DNA of 64,000 nucleotides, taken from the NCBI RefSeq assembly GCF_002119525.1, contig NZ_CP017916.1, forward strand, positions 2,914,001 to 2,978,000, given 5' to 3'. This document shows, in pieces, positions 1 through 9,390 of the stretch (position 1 is its first letter; each line of letters begins with the position of its first letter). The notes under the pieces were generated by a model. That model was given only the letters and a program-made list of their open reading frames with translations, did no database searches and was not told the DNA's origin. The position numbers and the translations under genes were made by a program. The stretch is from Vibrio syngnathi (GTDB taxonomy: Bacteria > Pseudomonadota > Gammaproteobacteria > Enterobacterales > Vibrionaceae).

Positions 1-281
1 CAATAACCGCAATTTCGAGTCGAGTCTTGAATTGGCATAACCCATCCCGTTCTGCTATAAGTCTTAGGCGGTTTCGAATCATTTTTTTGCTCAACACCGG
101 ATAACAAATACTGCTGTTTGAACAAATTAGCTTGCTCAAGAATTCGCTTACTTGCAACAATCAATGCCGTATTCGTTGCTTCTTCTTCTACTGCTTTCCA
201 TACAGAAAGCAGTCCCATAACGAGAAAAAGAATAACCGCAACCCAAATAACAAAACGTGAGCGCTGTAGGCTATTCAGCAT
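1..281 (-). CDS. mshF: MSHA pilus biogenesis protein MshF, partial (C-terminus outside window)
   Basis: The reading frame starts at an ATG at 281 and runs off the window edge, so only about the first 93 residues are seen. They begin MLNSLQRSRFVIWVAVI, with one hydrophobic segment at about residues 9-27, then a charged, probably coiled segment (KAVEEEATNTALIVASKRIL). This fits a small inner-membrane protein with a periplasmic C-terminus. The ATG lies 3 bp after the mshG stop codon, and mshF follows mshG in known MSHA operons, so the name rests mainly on position and layout. The precise role of MshF in pilus assembly is poorly defined. Confidence 0.75.
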   Translation of the reverse strand, partial: MLNSLQRSRFVIWVAVILFLVMGLLSVWKAVEEEATNTALIVASKRILEQANLFKQQYLLSGVEQKNDSKPPKTYSRTGWVMPIQDSTRNCGY

Positions 282-284
282 CCT

Positions 285-1508
285 CTAACCTTTGATTGCA
301 TCCAGCATTCCCCACATTGGTAAGAAAATACCCAGAGCTAAAATCAGCACCATTCCCGCAACGATGGTCAACAGAATAGGTTCAATTCTAGCGGTTAACG
401 TTTTTAGATCGTAATCAACCTCTCGGTCGTAAAAATCCGCAACTTCGAGCAGCAATTCATCAATACGACCCGTTTCTTCACCCACAGAAATCATTTGTAT
501 CACGAGTGGTGTAAAAATTTCGCTGTTAATCGCGGTAGAAGAAACGGTACTTCCCGCTTCTATTGCCGATTTCATGCCTTGAACACGAAGTTCTAAAAAA
601 CGATTGTCCAGAGCTTCAGCCGATAGCGATAACGATTGGTTAAGTGGTACGCCAGCTTTTAGCATCAAAGCAAAAGTACGTGAGAAGCGCGACAATAGAG
701 CTCGATTGACCACTCCACCAATCACTGGCATTTTTAAGCGCAGCCGATCCCACTTTTCCCACCCTTTATCTGTCTTAACCCATGCTTTAAAAGCAAAAAT
801 AAGACCAAAGATTAACCCAAGCATTAACCCCCAGTAATTAACAAAAAACTCAGACATCCCCATTAAAATACGGGTTGGAAGCGGCAAGTCGACCCCAAAA
901 CGCGCGAACATGCTCGAAAACTGAGGAATCACGAATATATTCAAGACAAACATAGCGATTGTAATAAAAGTAATAACGAACGTTGGGTAACGCATTGCCG
1001 TTTTAATTCGCTTTCGAGTTTCAACCTCTTGTTCGTAGTATCCAGCCAGTTGTAACAATGCCTGATCTAAACGACCGGTATTTTCACCAACACTGATCAT
1101 CGATACAAACAATGGACTGAAGGCCTTAGGGTGCATTTGCATCGACGCCGCTAATCCACGACCGTTTGTAAGCTCAGCGACCACTTCTTCAAGTGCTACT
1201 TTCAGTTGCTTATTTTCACAATGCTGAGTTAACCCTTTCATCGATCTTAATAGCGGAACGCCCGCCTTAGTTAAGCTATACAACTGTCGGCAAAACAAAA
1301 CCAACACCTCTAAAGGCACATTCGGGGAGAACAGACTGGATACATCCATATCCAAGATTGAACCGCCACTTTTTCCAAGTTGAATCGAAGTTGGAATGAT
1401 CCCTTTACTCATCAAGCTGTCAGCAGCAAGATCTTCGTTATTCGCATCCAATTGGCCAGTCACTTGACTGCCATCAGAACTGCGACCTACATAACGATAA
1501 GTTGGCAT
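285..1508 (-). CDS. mshG: MSHA inner-membrane platform protein MshG (PilC/GspF family)
   Basis: This is the polytopic inner-membrane platform protein of the MSHA type IV pilus. It is thought to couple ATP hydrolysis by MshE to pilin extraction from the membrane. The 407 residues contain two T2SF repeats (about 68-190 and 270-392), each with the family pattern around VLFCRQLYSLTKAGVPLL and LSRFSRTFALMLKAGVPL and the SVGE(N/E)TGR motif. Three hydrophobic segments lie near residues 172-195, 222-243 and 375-398. The length is typical of PilC/GspF proteins. It follows mshE by 12 bp and precedes mshF by 3 bp, so it is clearly in the operon. Confidence 0.95.
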   Translation of the reverse strand: MPTYRYVGRSSDGSQVTGQLDANNEDLAADSLMSKGIIPTSIQLGKSGGSILDMDVSSLFSPNVPLEVLVLFCRQLYSLTKAGVPLLRSMKGLTQHCENKQLKVALEEVVAELTNGRGLAASMQMHPKAFSPLFVSMISVGENTGRLDQALLQLAGYYEQEVETRKRIKTAMRYPTFVITFITIAMFVLNIFVIPQFSSMFARFGVDLPLPTRILMGMSEFFVNYWGLMLGLIFGLIFAFKAWVKTDKGWEKWDRLRLKMPVIGGVVNRALLSRFSRTFALMLKAGVPLNQSLSLSAEALDNRFLELRVQGMKSAIEAGSTVSSTAINSEIFTPLVIQMISVGEETGRIDELLLEVADFYDREVDYDLKTLTARIEPILLTIVAGMVLILALGIFLPMWGMLDAIKG

Positions 1509-1520
1509 ATCACTCTACCC

Positions 1521-3245
1521 CTACAGATAAATTGGATCAGTGGCACCAGAAGCATCGCCTTCGCCAAGGTTCATTACCTCATCGAAGCTCACAACACCCT
1601 GCATGGCCAATTCCATCGCAGAAGCTAACAGCGGTTTGTAGTTTTCAGACTGCCTTGCTGTTTGAGCAAAACCAACGGCATCATTGGCTCTAAGCGCATC
1701 CATCATAGGTTGATCGAGCTCCAACATTTCAAACACACCAACACGACCGCTGTAGCCTGTCAAATTACAATTTTGACAACCACGCCCTTTCATAAATGGC
1801 GTACCTAGCTGGTTTGGGAAACGAACACTCAACCATTGCTTACGCGCTTCATCCAGCTCATCATCAACCTTGCAATCAGTACATACCTTACGGACTAACC
1901 GCTGCGCGACCACGGCTCGAACAGCACTTGCTACCAGATAACCCGGAGCCCCCATGTCCATCATACGCAGTGCACTGTCTACTGCATCGTTGGTATGCAG
2001 AGTACTTAACACTAAGTGACCAGTAAGTGCCGCTCTCAAACCAATTTCAACGGTTTCGTGATCTCGCATCTCACCAATAAGAATGATATCCGGGTCCTGA
2101 CGTAGGAAGGTTCTCAAAATTGTTGAGAAATTGAGGTTAATCTTAGGGTTTACCTGAACCTGATTCACACGAGGAAGACGGTATTCTACAGGGTCTTCAG
2201 CGGTAATGATCTTTTTACCCGGTTCGTTTAATTCACTTAACGCACCGTATAGAGTAGTTGTTTTACCTGAGCCCGTAGGCCCGGTAACGAGGATCATGCC
2301 ATGCGGGCGGCGTAATTGATGACGAAGACGAACGAGCAAATCACTTGGAATGCCTGACAACTCCAATTTACGTAGGCCCGCAGATTGATTAAGCAAACGC
2401 ATAACCACTGACTCACCGTGCTGTACTGGCATAGTCGACATACGAATATCGACCGATTGACCTTTAACGCGAATATTAAAGCGACCATCTTGAGGTAATC
2501 GTTTCTCTGAAATGTCGAGGTTAGCCATCAGCTTCAAACGCAAAACCAGTGCAGAAGCAATATTCACTTCATTCAACAACGTTTCATGCAGAACACCATC
2601 AATACGCTGACGCAAACGTAATACGTTTGAATCTGGTTCAATATGAATATCAGACGCACCAACTTGAATAGCATCTTCAAACAGCGAGTTTACTAGCTTA
2701 ACGACCGTAACTTCGTCGCTGTCTTCTTCAGCGATATCAAAATCAAAGGCTTCATTAACTTTATGCTCAGCATGAAGCTGCTCAGCAAATGAGGCAATCT
2801 CTTTGGTTCTTCGGTAATAACGGTCGAAACCATCAACTAATTGTCTCTCTTGTGCGACGACAAATTCGAGTGCGTAGCCGCCTAGTTGACTCAGCAAAGA
2901 TTCTTGGGCAAACAGATCGGCAGGATCACTCATTGCAACACGTAATGTGTCACCTTGACGCCCAATGACCAAAGCACGAAGGCGGCGAGCATGAACCTCA
3001 GGTAAAAGCTGCACAGCTTCGACGTCAACATTAGCTCGGCTAATATCAATAAGAGGAATAGCAAGCTGTTGCGACAAGAAACTGAGCATTTGCTGCTCTG
3101 ATAAAAAGCCAAGCTCGATCAGTGCATCACCAAGCTTGCGGCCTGTCCTTTTTTGAGCGGCCAGAGCTTGTTCAACTTGATCTTCAGTAATGATGCCCTC
3201 TTCTACGAGCAAATCACCGAGCCTTTTTCTTAATCTAATTTGCAT
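1521..3245 (-). CDS. mshE: MSHA pilus assembly ATPase MshE with c-di-GMP-binding N-terminal domain
   Basis: Cytoplasmic hexameric ATPase that powers MSHA pilus extension. The N-terminus has two consecutive copies of the MshEN motif, RLGDLLVEEGIITEDQVEQ and KLGDALIELGFLSEQQ, spaced as in proteins shown to bind c-di-GMP. The C-terminal part has Walker A GPTGSGKTTT near residue 320, a Walker B and Asp/His-box region (LIGEMRDHE, near 390) and a four-cysteine zinc site (CTDC ... CQNC). I place the start at the ATG at 3245 because the GAGGAG ribosome site sits about 7 bases before it. The upstream GTG at 3251 would be too close. The 5' end overlaps the 3' end of mshN by 11 bp, which suggests translational coupling. 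Confidence 0.95.
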   Translation of the reverse strand: MQIRLRKRLGDLLVEEGIITEDQVEQALAAQKRTGRKLGDALIELGFLSEQQMLSFLSQQLAIPLIDISRANVDVEAVQLLPEVHARRLRALVIGRQGDTLRVAMSDPADLFAQESLLSQLGGYALEFVVAQERQLVDGFDRYYRRTKEIASFAEQLHAEHKVNEAFDFDIAEEDSDEVTVVKLVNSLFEDAIQVGASDIHIEPDSNVLRLRQRIDGVLHETLLNEVNIASALVLRLKLMANLDISEKRLPQDGRFNIRVKGQSVDIRMSTMPVQHGESVVMRLLNQSAGLRKLELSGIPSDLLVRLRHQLRRPHGMILVTGPTGSGKTTTLYGALSELNEPGKKIITAEDPVEYRLPRVNQVQVNPKINLNFSTILRTFLRQDPDIILIGEMRDHETVEIGLRAALTGHLVLSTLHTNDAVDSALRMMDMGAPGYLVASAVRAVVAQRLVRKVCTDCKVDDELDEARKQWLSVRFPNQLGTPFMKGRGCQNCNLTGYSGRVGVFEMLELDQPMMDALRANDAVGFAQTARQSENYKPLLASAMELAMQGVVSFDEVMNLGEGDASGATDPIYL

Positions 3246-4389
3246 CGCCACTCTCCTCTAAAGCATTGAGTATTTTTAAACGATCACGTACAAAGCCTTG
3301 CGACTGAGATGAGATCCCAACTCTAACCAACGCTCCTTGGTATGATTGCTTTGCAGCCGTGAAATCAAGTTGACGCTCTTGTTGAATCGCTAAACCTAAC
3401 CACCAGCGAGCATTCTCTGAATCGACCTCAGTCAATTTTTGGTAGCTCTCTAGCGCAATATCTTCTTGCTGAGACTTTTGACTTAATGCAGCGCGCATTG
3501 CTAAGTAGTCTTGAGTTGGACTAGGTGGTAAGTGTATTAATGGGCTCAAAGCAGCTTCCGCTTGATTGGCTTTCACAAGTAGCTTCGATAAACCTAGGCG
3601 CAGTTTTTCACTGTTGATATTAAGTTTGATGCCCGACTGAAATAACTCATAGGCTTTTCGCGTGTCACCTTTCCCAAAATAGAGGATAGCGAGTTTCTGG
3701 CGCACGTCTTCATTTCGAGGAGTATAACGCAAAGCTTCAGTGTAACCTTTCAAAGCACCTGTAAGATCATTGGCATCCAGTGCTTTTTGAGCTCGCCCTT
3801 GTGCATTCACTGATAACTGCTCAGGCGTCAATTCCACCTGCTCAATCAACATTCCACTGTTTTCTGAATCGCCAGACGTTTCAGGCTGATTAGATACTGG
3901 TGCGCGATCTTTTTTAGCCACGCTAGCAACAAGCATTGGCTTTGCTACTTTTGCTTTCGGTGTGCCTTGAGATTTAGAGTTTACTTGAGGCTTTGTAGCT
4001 AAAGGAGTTGATACTATGACTGAATCAGATTTAGCTTGAGCACTTTTTAGTATTGCCGTGTTGTAAGCCGAAAGGTTCGCTGAATCTAGCGTCACTAACT
4101 TCTTAGTCGGCGAGGACACTGGTTGAGTAACGGCCGCTTCAGAACTACCCTCTAAATTGCCTTCAGAACTATCAATAACAGAAACTTGTATATCTCGAGT
4201 TGATATTGAGTTATCGACAGTTGGGCCTTGAGATATAGCCCAGCCTCCCATGGCCAAGCTAAGCGTAAAACCTGCGACTACCCAAACCAATGGAGAACGC
4301 GTTTTAACCTTAGGTACCACCGCAGCTTCAATTGAAGTCGCTGATTTTTTTTTTGCCAATTCAGACAAGGCGCTGTTAATGACGCTCAT
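3235..4389 (-). CDS. mshN: MSHA biogenesis protein MshN (TPR-repeat protein)
   Basis: Predicted membrane-anchored TPR protein of the MSHA assembly complex. After a short cytoplasmic stretch (MSVINSALSELAKKK) comes a transmembrane segment (about residues 36-53) and a Ser/Thr/Lys-rich periplasmic linker. A C-terminal half built of TPR-like helices (about 200-375) contains patterns such as AQKALDANDLTGALKGYTEAL. I use the ATG at 4389. An in-frame extension upstream would need a GTG-type start and would run into mshM, which ends 2 bp upstream. The 3' end overlaps mshE. MshN is thought to help localise the secretin or stabilise the complex, but the role is inferred from the family and operon. Confidence 0.88.
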   Translation of the reverse strand: MSVINSALSELAKKKSATSIEAAVVPKVKTRSPLVWVVAGFTLSLAMGGWAISQGPTVDNSISTRDIQVSVIDSSEGNLEGSSEAAVTQPVSSPTKKLVTLDSANLSAYNTAILKSAQAKSDSVIVSTPLATKPQVNSKSQGTPKAKVAKPMLVASVAKKDRAPVSNQPETSGDSENSGMLIEQVELTPEQLSVNAQGRAQKALDANDLTGALKGYTEALRYTPRNEDVRQKLAILYFGKGDTRKAYELFQSGIKLNINSEKLRLGLSKLLVKANQAEAALSPLIHLPPSPTQDYLAMRAALSQKSQQEDIALESYQKLTEVDSENARWWLGLAIQQERQLDFTAAKQSYQGALVRVGISSQSQGFVRDRLKILNALEESGDAN

Positions 4390-4391
4390 AA

Positions 4392-5231
4392 TTAATTCCA
4401 ACCCCACAGTATTGGCGTTTTAAATTTAGGCTTACATACATCGTATGTTTCATGCATAGCTGAAAACAGGTGCTGATTATCGACACTTCTCTTATCTTCA
4501 CTAAACGAAAGCAAAAGAGCTTTATGACACAGTTGATTTATCAATCTTGGAATGCCTAACGACGAGCGACAAATGGCTTTTTTTTGATTCAAGCTGAACA
4601 ACTCGGTGTTACCACCTGATTTAACGATCCGATTATCAATATAAGCTACCGTTTCATCGAGAGTAAGCGGTCTCAGTGTCGAACTGAATGTGATTCTTTG
4701 ACGAAATTGCCTTAGATGATAAGCCTCTAATCGAGCATCCAATTCAGGCTGACCTAATAAAACAATCTGCAGCAGTTTTTTATCTTCAGTTTCAAGGTTA
4801 CCGAACAACCTTAATGTTTCGAGAGCTTCATCCGACAACGCCTGAGCCTCATCGAGAATCGCCACAACTCTTAAACCTGAGTTATGTAACTCAATGAGTT
4901 TATGTTGAATGTTATCAACTAAGGTGGCTTCGTTATCGATAGTCAAACCCAGTTCTTTAGCCACGGCTTGGCGTAAATCCGCGCCGGAGAGCACCGGATT
5001 TGGCAAGTAAATAAGGGCGGCACTATCGTTGAGCTGATTGACCAACATCCGGCACACCATGGTTTTCCCAGTGCCTACCTCTCCGGTCACTTTTATCACG
5101 CCCTCACCCATTTCTAACGCCGATATTACCGTTTGAATTGCTTCAAAGTGAGGCACTAAACCATAAAAGAAATCGGTATTCGGCGTTAAGGTAAACGGTA
5201 ACTGTTCAAAACCAAAGTGAGCTTGATACAT
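4392..5231 (-). CDS. mshM: MSHA biogenesis ATPase MshM (ExeA/GspA-like AAA protein)
   Basis: AAA-type ATPase of the ExeA family, likely helping secretin (MshL) assembly through the cell wall. Walker A GEVGTGKTMVCRML lies near residues 46-59, Walker B VAILDEAQAL near 120-130, and a sensor-type segment LLGQPELDARL near 160. I choose the ATG at 5231 (MYQAHFGFEQ), which matches how these proteins begin. The longer frame opens with TTG at 5252 and has no better ribosome site. No peptidoglycan-binding domain is seen after the AAA module, so this is a short ExeA-like form. It lies between mshL and mshN with small gaps. Confidence 0.9.
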   Translation of the reverse strand: MYQAHFGFEQLPFTLTPNTDFFYGLVPHFEAIQTVISALEMGEGVIKVTGEVGTGKTMVCRMLVNQLNDSAALIYLPNPVLSGADLRQAVAKELGLTIDNEATLVDNIQHKLIELHNSGLRVVAILDEAQALSDEALETLRLFGNLETEDKKLLQIVLLGQPELDARLEAYHLRQFRQRITFSSTLRPLTLDETVAYIDNRIVKSGGNTELFSLNQKKAICRSSLGIPRLINQLCHKALLLSFSEDKRSVDNQHLFSAMHETYDVCKPKFKTPILWGWN

Positions 5232-5284
5232 AAGATGATCCAGCTTAGTCAATGACGACCAATCTACATTGAGACGATGAGCAA

Positions 5285-6958
5285 TTATTCTTCATCAGGG
5301 AACCATTGCTGAAGAAGGTCACGAGAACGCTCCAACTCAGTTTGCCAAGTGTTCACACCGACAATCGTTGGTTTCAATAGAATCACTAACTCTGTTTTTT
5401 GAGTCAACTGACTGGTATTGCGGAATAAATGACCTAACGCTGGAATATCACCAAGAAATGGAACTTTTGAGGTCATGTCACTGGTATTTGATTTCATCAA
5501 TCCACCAATAACAACAACATCACCATCCTGTGCTCGAATCACTGAGTCCGACTCACGAATCGAACTTTTTGCCAAAGGCAGCTTCACAACGCCGGTTGTT
5601 GAGCCTAGGTTGAGCTCTTTCACTTCCTCTTCCACCTCAATAACGGCAGGGTGAACATGTAAAAACACATTACCTTTATCATCGATCTGCGGCGTCACAT
5701 CCAACGAAATACCAGAGAAGAATGGGGTTAACTCAACTTCAGGGGCAACATTCGCGTTATCGCCACTACCTACCGAGCTTGATAACTCTGTCACGTAGTA
5801 TTCATCAGTACCCACTTTAATCACTGCTTTCTGATTATTAGCCGCTGTCACTCTTGGGCTAGATAACACATTCAAGTCACCCTGTGTGTCCATGAAACTC
5901 AAGACGGCTTCAAAACTACCACCAGAGACAACCAGATTAGATTGACCACCTAAAGCAGCGCCGATCGGGTCCATGCCTGGCAATGTACCCGGGATAATTG
6001 TACCAGCCGCATTTTTAACGATAGAACCCATACCGAGCGTGTAGTTCGTACCGTTCGACGAAAACATCTTGGTCCAGTTAATGCCTTGTTGATAGCCATC
6101 ACTCAACGTCACTTCCATGATTTTGGCTTCCAAGATAACTTGGCGCTGCAGGCGTTTCTGAGAAATACCAAGAAACTCACGAACCTCTCGGATTTCATCT
6201 GGGTAAGCACGTACCGTAATCACACTCGCTTGTGGGGTAACCACAACGCTTTGTCCATCACCAGAACCAATTAAGTGGGAGACTGCCGCTTCAAGCTGCG
6301 GCCAAAAATCACTTTCAGAGATCGTTTCAATCTCCGTACCACCGTTAGATGTGGAGCTAGACGAATTAGAGTTCGATGAGTTTGAATTCGAGTTAGACGA
6401 ATTAGAATTAGAATTAGATGAGTTCGAGTTAGAATCTGAAGTAGAAATTGTTCCAGTAGTAATCGTCGTTAAAGAACGACCAGAGCGCTTTACTTGCAAG
6501 TAATCGACAGGAATCGTCACCGTACGCAAACCAGCCGGATAAATTTGAATCACCTTGCCACGTTTTTCAATATCGTAACCATACATATCCTGAGCAACAG
6601 CCAGTACTTCATCTAACGTCACGTCTGTTAGATTTAGAGTGAGTTGTCCAGCAACGCTTGGATGAATCGCGGCACTGTACTCTGTACCTTTTACTAGACT
6701 TGCAAAAAAGGTTCTCGCTTCAACGTCTTTTGCCTGAATACGAAAGCGCTTAACCGTTTCCATATTCGAAGACATAGAGTCCGAACTTAGCTGAGGCATA
6801 AGGTCATCTTGTACCGACGAAGGTAAGTTATGAAGTGCTTTGCTATTCGCTTCATTAATAGATTCGTTTAAAGACTCTTTTATCTCAACAGGGTCTCTAT
6901 GCCCCATCGAACAGCCGACTAAAGATGACACTAGAATTGCTACTACAAGTTTACGCAT
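5285..6958 (-). CDS. mshL: MSHA outer-membrane secretin MshL
   Basis: Secretin that forms the outer-membrane channel for the MSHA pilus. The start MRKLVVAILVSSLVGC is a lipoprotein signal with lipobox LVGC, so Cys16 is probably the acylated residue. A STN/N0-type segment (about residues 75-145) precedes a Ser/Asn-only linker (about 178-206). The secretin beta-barrel domain covers about 270-550 with motifs such as VLSSPRVTAANNQKAVIKVG and VVVIGGLMKS. The Ser/Asn linker is encoded by tandem degenerate 6-9 bp units, which could vary in number between strains. It precedes mshM and follows mshK by 15 bp. Confidence 0.95.
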   Translation of the reverse strand: MRKLVVAILVSSLVGCSMGHRDPVEIKESLNESINEANSKALHNLPSSVQDDLMPQLSSDSMSSNMETVKRFRIQAKDVEARTFFASLVKGTEYSAAIHPSVAGQLTLNLTDVTLDEVLAVAQDMYGYDIEKRGKVIQIYPAGLRTVTIPVDYLQVKRSGRSLTTITTGTISTSDSNSNSSNSNSNSSNSNSNSSNSNSSSSTSNGGTEIETISESDFWPQLEAAVSHLIGSGDGQSVVVTPQASVITVRAYPDEIREVREFLGISQKRLQRQVILEAKIMEVTLSDGYQQGINWTKMFSSNGTNYTLGMGSIVKNAAGTIIPGTLPGMDPIGAALGGQSNLVVSGGSFEAVLSFMDTQGDLNVLSSPRVTAANNQKAVIKVGTDEYYVTELSSSVGSGDNANVAPEVELTPFFSGISLDVTPQIDDKGNVFLHVHPAVIEVEEEVKELNLGSTTGVVKLPLAKSSIRESDSVIRAQDGDVVVIGGLMKSNTSDMTSKVPFLGDIPALGHLFRNTSQLTQKTELVILLKPTIVGVNTWQTELERSRDLLQQWFPDEE

Positions 6959-6973
6959 GTCTTCACTCTAACC

Positions 6974-7306
6974 TTAATTATTCTTAACATCTAAAGAGAA
7001 CATCTCTAATTTCCACTGCTTAGAGCTCCTCTGCAGAGTGACGTACTCTGGATCTATGTTCTTAACTCGGTACCCTCTGATCGTTTCTCCTTGTTCGAGA
7101 ATCTGACCATTCATAATCGCATAACAAGGTGTATCGCCCTTGCAAACAATGCTCTCTAGGGACGGTAAACGATATTGAACTGACGCCTTTTTAGCTGACG
7201 CTGATTTCTGCTGGGGTGAAAGCCAACCTAATGGCGCAGTTGGATCTTGTTCTGCCCATACCACGGAGTTACCAAACAGCAAAGATAACACTAGAGCTCT
7301 AACCAC
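6974..7306 (-). CDS. mshK: MSHA biogenesis protein MshK (PilP-like)
   Basis: Small periplasmic component, analogous in position and size to PilP. The product begins with a hydrophobic signal peptide (VRALVLSLLFGNSVVWA, cleavage after ...VWA). The mature part, QDPTAPLGWLSP..., has two cysteines in LESIVCKGDTPCYAIMNG and an OB-like beta-rich region (GETIRGYRVKNIDPEYVTLQ). The start is a GTG at 7306: an AGGAG sits 7 bases upstream and there is no alternative ATG. The 5' end overlaps the end of mshJ by 8 bp. It probably links MshJ/MshI in the inner membrane to the MshL secretin (inference from PilP). Confidence 0.85.
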   Translation of the reverse strand: MVRALVLSLLFGNSVVWAEQDPTAPLGWLSPQQKSASAKKASVQYRLPSLESIVCKGDTPCYAIMNGQILEQGETIRGYRVKNIDPEYVTLQRSSKQWKLEMFSLDVKNN

Positions 7307-7946
7307 CGATAAACTCCTGTCTGGTACCTAGGGTGTAAACCTCGAACACAAGTCGAGCTTTGGGATATTCTTCTACTGAATACTCAAACGTGCGCCAATA
7401 ATAGCTCACAGGAAGTGACTCAAGTGCTTGAAGATAAATTGAAATATCGAAGTAACTACCCGTCAACTCCATTCTAACAGGATGGAGAAAGTAATTTGAA
7501 TTATCACTGTTCTCTTGATTGTTCGAAATAGCTGCTGGTTGTAACGATTCTAAAGATTCAAGCTTCAGTCCATTACCTGCATTCAGAACGCTCTCTAATA
7601 ACTGCGCCATTTGAGAAGGTGTAACCAACCTATCAACGATTTCAGCGAGCTCAAATGATAGCTCTTGGCTCTCAACCAATAGTTTTTTTAACTCAAGATC
7701 AATTTCTTTATCTGGGTCTTTGTTCAACTTGGCTTGTAGAACAAGTAATTCACCTTGCTGTTTCTGATTTGACTGCGTAAGGCTCATCGACTTCACATTC
7801 TTTTCTTGTACATCAAGATAGGCCGGTTCAATCAATAAGGTAAATAAAAGCATGGATAAGCCCACTAGACCACACACGAAAAGTAGCCATTTCTCTCTCA
7901 GGCTTAATGCAAGAAACTTATCGCTAAGTTGATTCCACAGTTGCAT
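7299..7946 (-). CDS. mshJ: MSHA biogenesis protein MshJ (PilO-like)
   Basis: Inner-membrane protein of the alignment subcomplex, like PilO. A short cytoplasmic N-terminus (MQLWNQLSDKFLALSLREK) is followed by one transmembrane segment (about residues 20-42) and a Gln/Glu/Lys-rich predicted coiled coil (about 50-110). A globular C-terminal ferredoxin-like region contains LTGSYFDISIYLQALE, the common PilO-type signature. The length of 215 residues is usual for the family. It overlaps mshI by one base at its start and mshK at its end, so the three genes are translationally coupled. Confidence 0.88.
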   Translation of the reverse strand: MQLWNQLSDKFLALSLREKWLLFVCGLVGLSMLLFTLLIEPAYLDVQEKNVKSMSLTQSNQKQQGELLVLQAKLNKDPDKEIDLELKKLLVESQELSFELAEIVDRLVTPSQMAQLLESVLNAGNGLKLESLESLQPAAISNNQENSDNSNYFLHPVRMELTGSYFDISIYLQALESLPVSYYWRTFEYSVEEYPKARLVFEVYTLGTRQEFIGG

Positions 7947-9388
7947 TATTCACCCTCCCTATGAGTACTTAACTCAAACGTCACCACATCTTGCTCATTA
8001 CGACCTATCTTTATCTTTTCAAAGGTACGTCCGACTAAATTAAGTTCATTCTTAAATTGACCAACCCAATTTGGAACTACACTTGCATCACGGGCAAAAC
8101 CATTAAGCTCTAAGATATCGTGAGTCATGTATATGTGAGAAAGCGAGATGTCATTTCGGCCTAATTGAGCGAAGGAGTTCATGACGCCAGAATACCCGAC
8201 TTGCTGAGATTCATCGAATTGACTGACCGCCTTCAACGCCTCTTTATTAGCTTGTATCTCACTAGTGAGACGAGCAACTGCAGCTACCTTGTTTGGAGAC
8301 GGTTTATGTTGAATTAACTGACTGTTTAATTGGTTAACTTGCTTGTTAAGTTGATTTGAGTCTTGTTGTAGGGCTATTAGTTCTTTATCTAGATTAGAAA
8401 CTTGATACTGCATCGCGAAGTAACCACCAAGCAGCAAAACACAAACTCCCCCCCAACTTGCAACAACATTGGTCAGCGTAAAATATTCTTTCTTAGGCTT
8501 GAGATGCTCAGGGTAAAGGTTGACGGTAAAAGTCTCTTTTTCAGCAGAGAGTTTAACCAACAATTTCTCTGCATTTTCACGTTCACCTTCAATAAGCAAA
8601 GAAACAGTCGAACTCAATGTGCTATTTAACACACTCTGTAATTCAGCTTCATCTTCCTCATCACAGCATATTTTTAACTGATGAAGTTGGGTGCCTTTAA
8701 TTTGAGAAGAAAGGTAATCAATCGATCGTTGGAGTTCTAAAGCTAGACCATCCAACTGTAATGCACTTGATGCGGCACCAGTTAAGGGGGGGACAACACT
8801 GCGGATTGTTCTTTGGAAGCAAACCGTGTTTTCAACAAATGCACCAAGCTTAAAATGTGAGTTGGGGCTGCGTTGTAAAAGAATGAAATTAGAGAGCTCA
8901 CCAGCACTGTAGCCCCAAACTTCATCTTCGGGAGCAATACCTTTCAGATCAACTTGTGCTGAATTAGTAATGCTTACAAGTTTGTCCAATAGCTTTTTAG
9001 GCAAAACATACACTTGTAGCTTATTCGAGGTCGGTAGCGCTACCGCACTCGCTGTAATATCAGTCACCCTTTCAGAGATCAGATCTTTCAATAGAAAAGG
9101 CAATGCAACCGACCATTCACTCTGTGGAATGTCCGGTTTATCAATTTGATAAGTTTGGTAGTAGTTCGCACAGACAATTAGCTGAAGGCTATCACTAGTA
9201 AGTGACTCACTGCTCAACAATTTTTTCAGCGCACTTTCCCAGTCACCGTTAACCACAGGAAAACTGGTGATTTGAGGTTCTGACTCAGCCGATGAAATAT
9301 AAACGGTATCATTGCCCAAAAGGACAACTTGAGAACTACCGTTATTATTCGTTGGCTTTATTTTGTCTAAAATCGCTTTAAAATTCAT
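7946..9388 (-). CDS. mshI: MSHA biogenesis protein MshI (PilM/PilN-like)
   Basis: 480-residue protein that appears to combine a cytoplasmic PilM-like part (residues about 1-300) with a PilN-like C-terminal part. A transmembrane segment lies near residues 308-328 (VVASWGGVCVLLLGGYFAM), followed by a coiled coil of Gln/Asn/Leu heptads and a small globular end (DISLSHIYMTHDILELNGFARD). It would anchor the alignment complex to the inner membrane. The stop codon shares a base with the mshJ start, and the gene begins 2 bp after the stop of csrD/mshH. The name follows V. cholerae operon order; biochemical detail is inferred. Confidence 0.88.
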   Translation of the reverse strand: MNFKAILDKIKPTNNNGSSQVVLLGNDTVYISSAESEPQITSFPVVNGDWESALKKLLSSESLTSDSLQLIVCANYYQTYQIDKPDIPQSEWSVALPFLLKDLISERVTDITASAVALPTSNKLQVYVLPKKLLDKLVSITNSAQVDLKGIAPEDEVWGYSAGELSNFILLQRSPNSHFKLGAFVENTVCFQRTIRSVVPPLTGAASSALQLDGLALELQRSIDYLSSQIKGTQLHQLKICCDEEDEAELQSVLNSTLSSTVSLLIEGERENAEKLLVKLSAEKETFTVNLYPEHLKPKKEYFTLTNVVASWGGVCVLLLGGYFAMQYQVSNLDKELIALQQDSNQLNKQVNQLNSQLIQHKPSPNKVAAVARLTSEIQANKEALKAVSQFDESQQVGYSGVMNSFAQLGRNDISLSHIYMTHDILELNGFARDASVVPNWVGQFKNELNLVGRTFEKIKIGRNEQDVVTFELSTHREGE

Positions 9389-9390
9389 GC

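Noticed and set aside
6350..6436. CRISPR-like or minisatellite array
   Set aside because: Repeats are very short, without spacers, and are in frame inside mshL, coding for a Ser/Asn linker.
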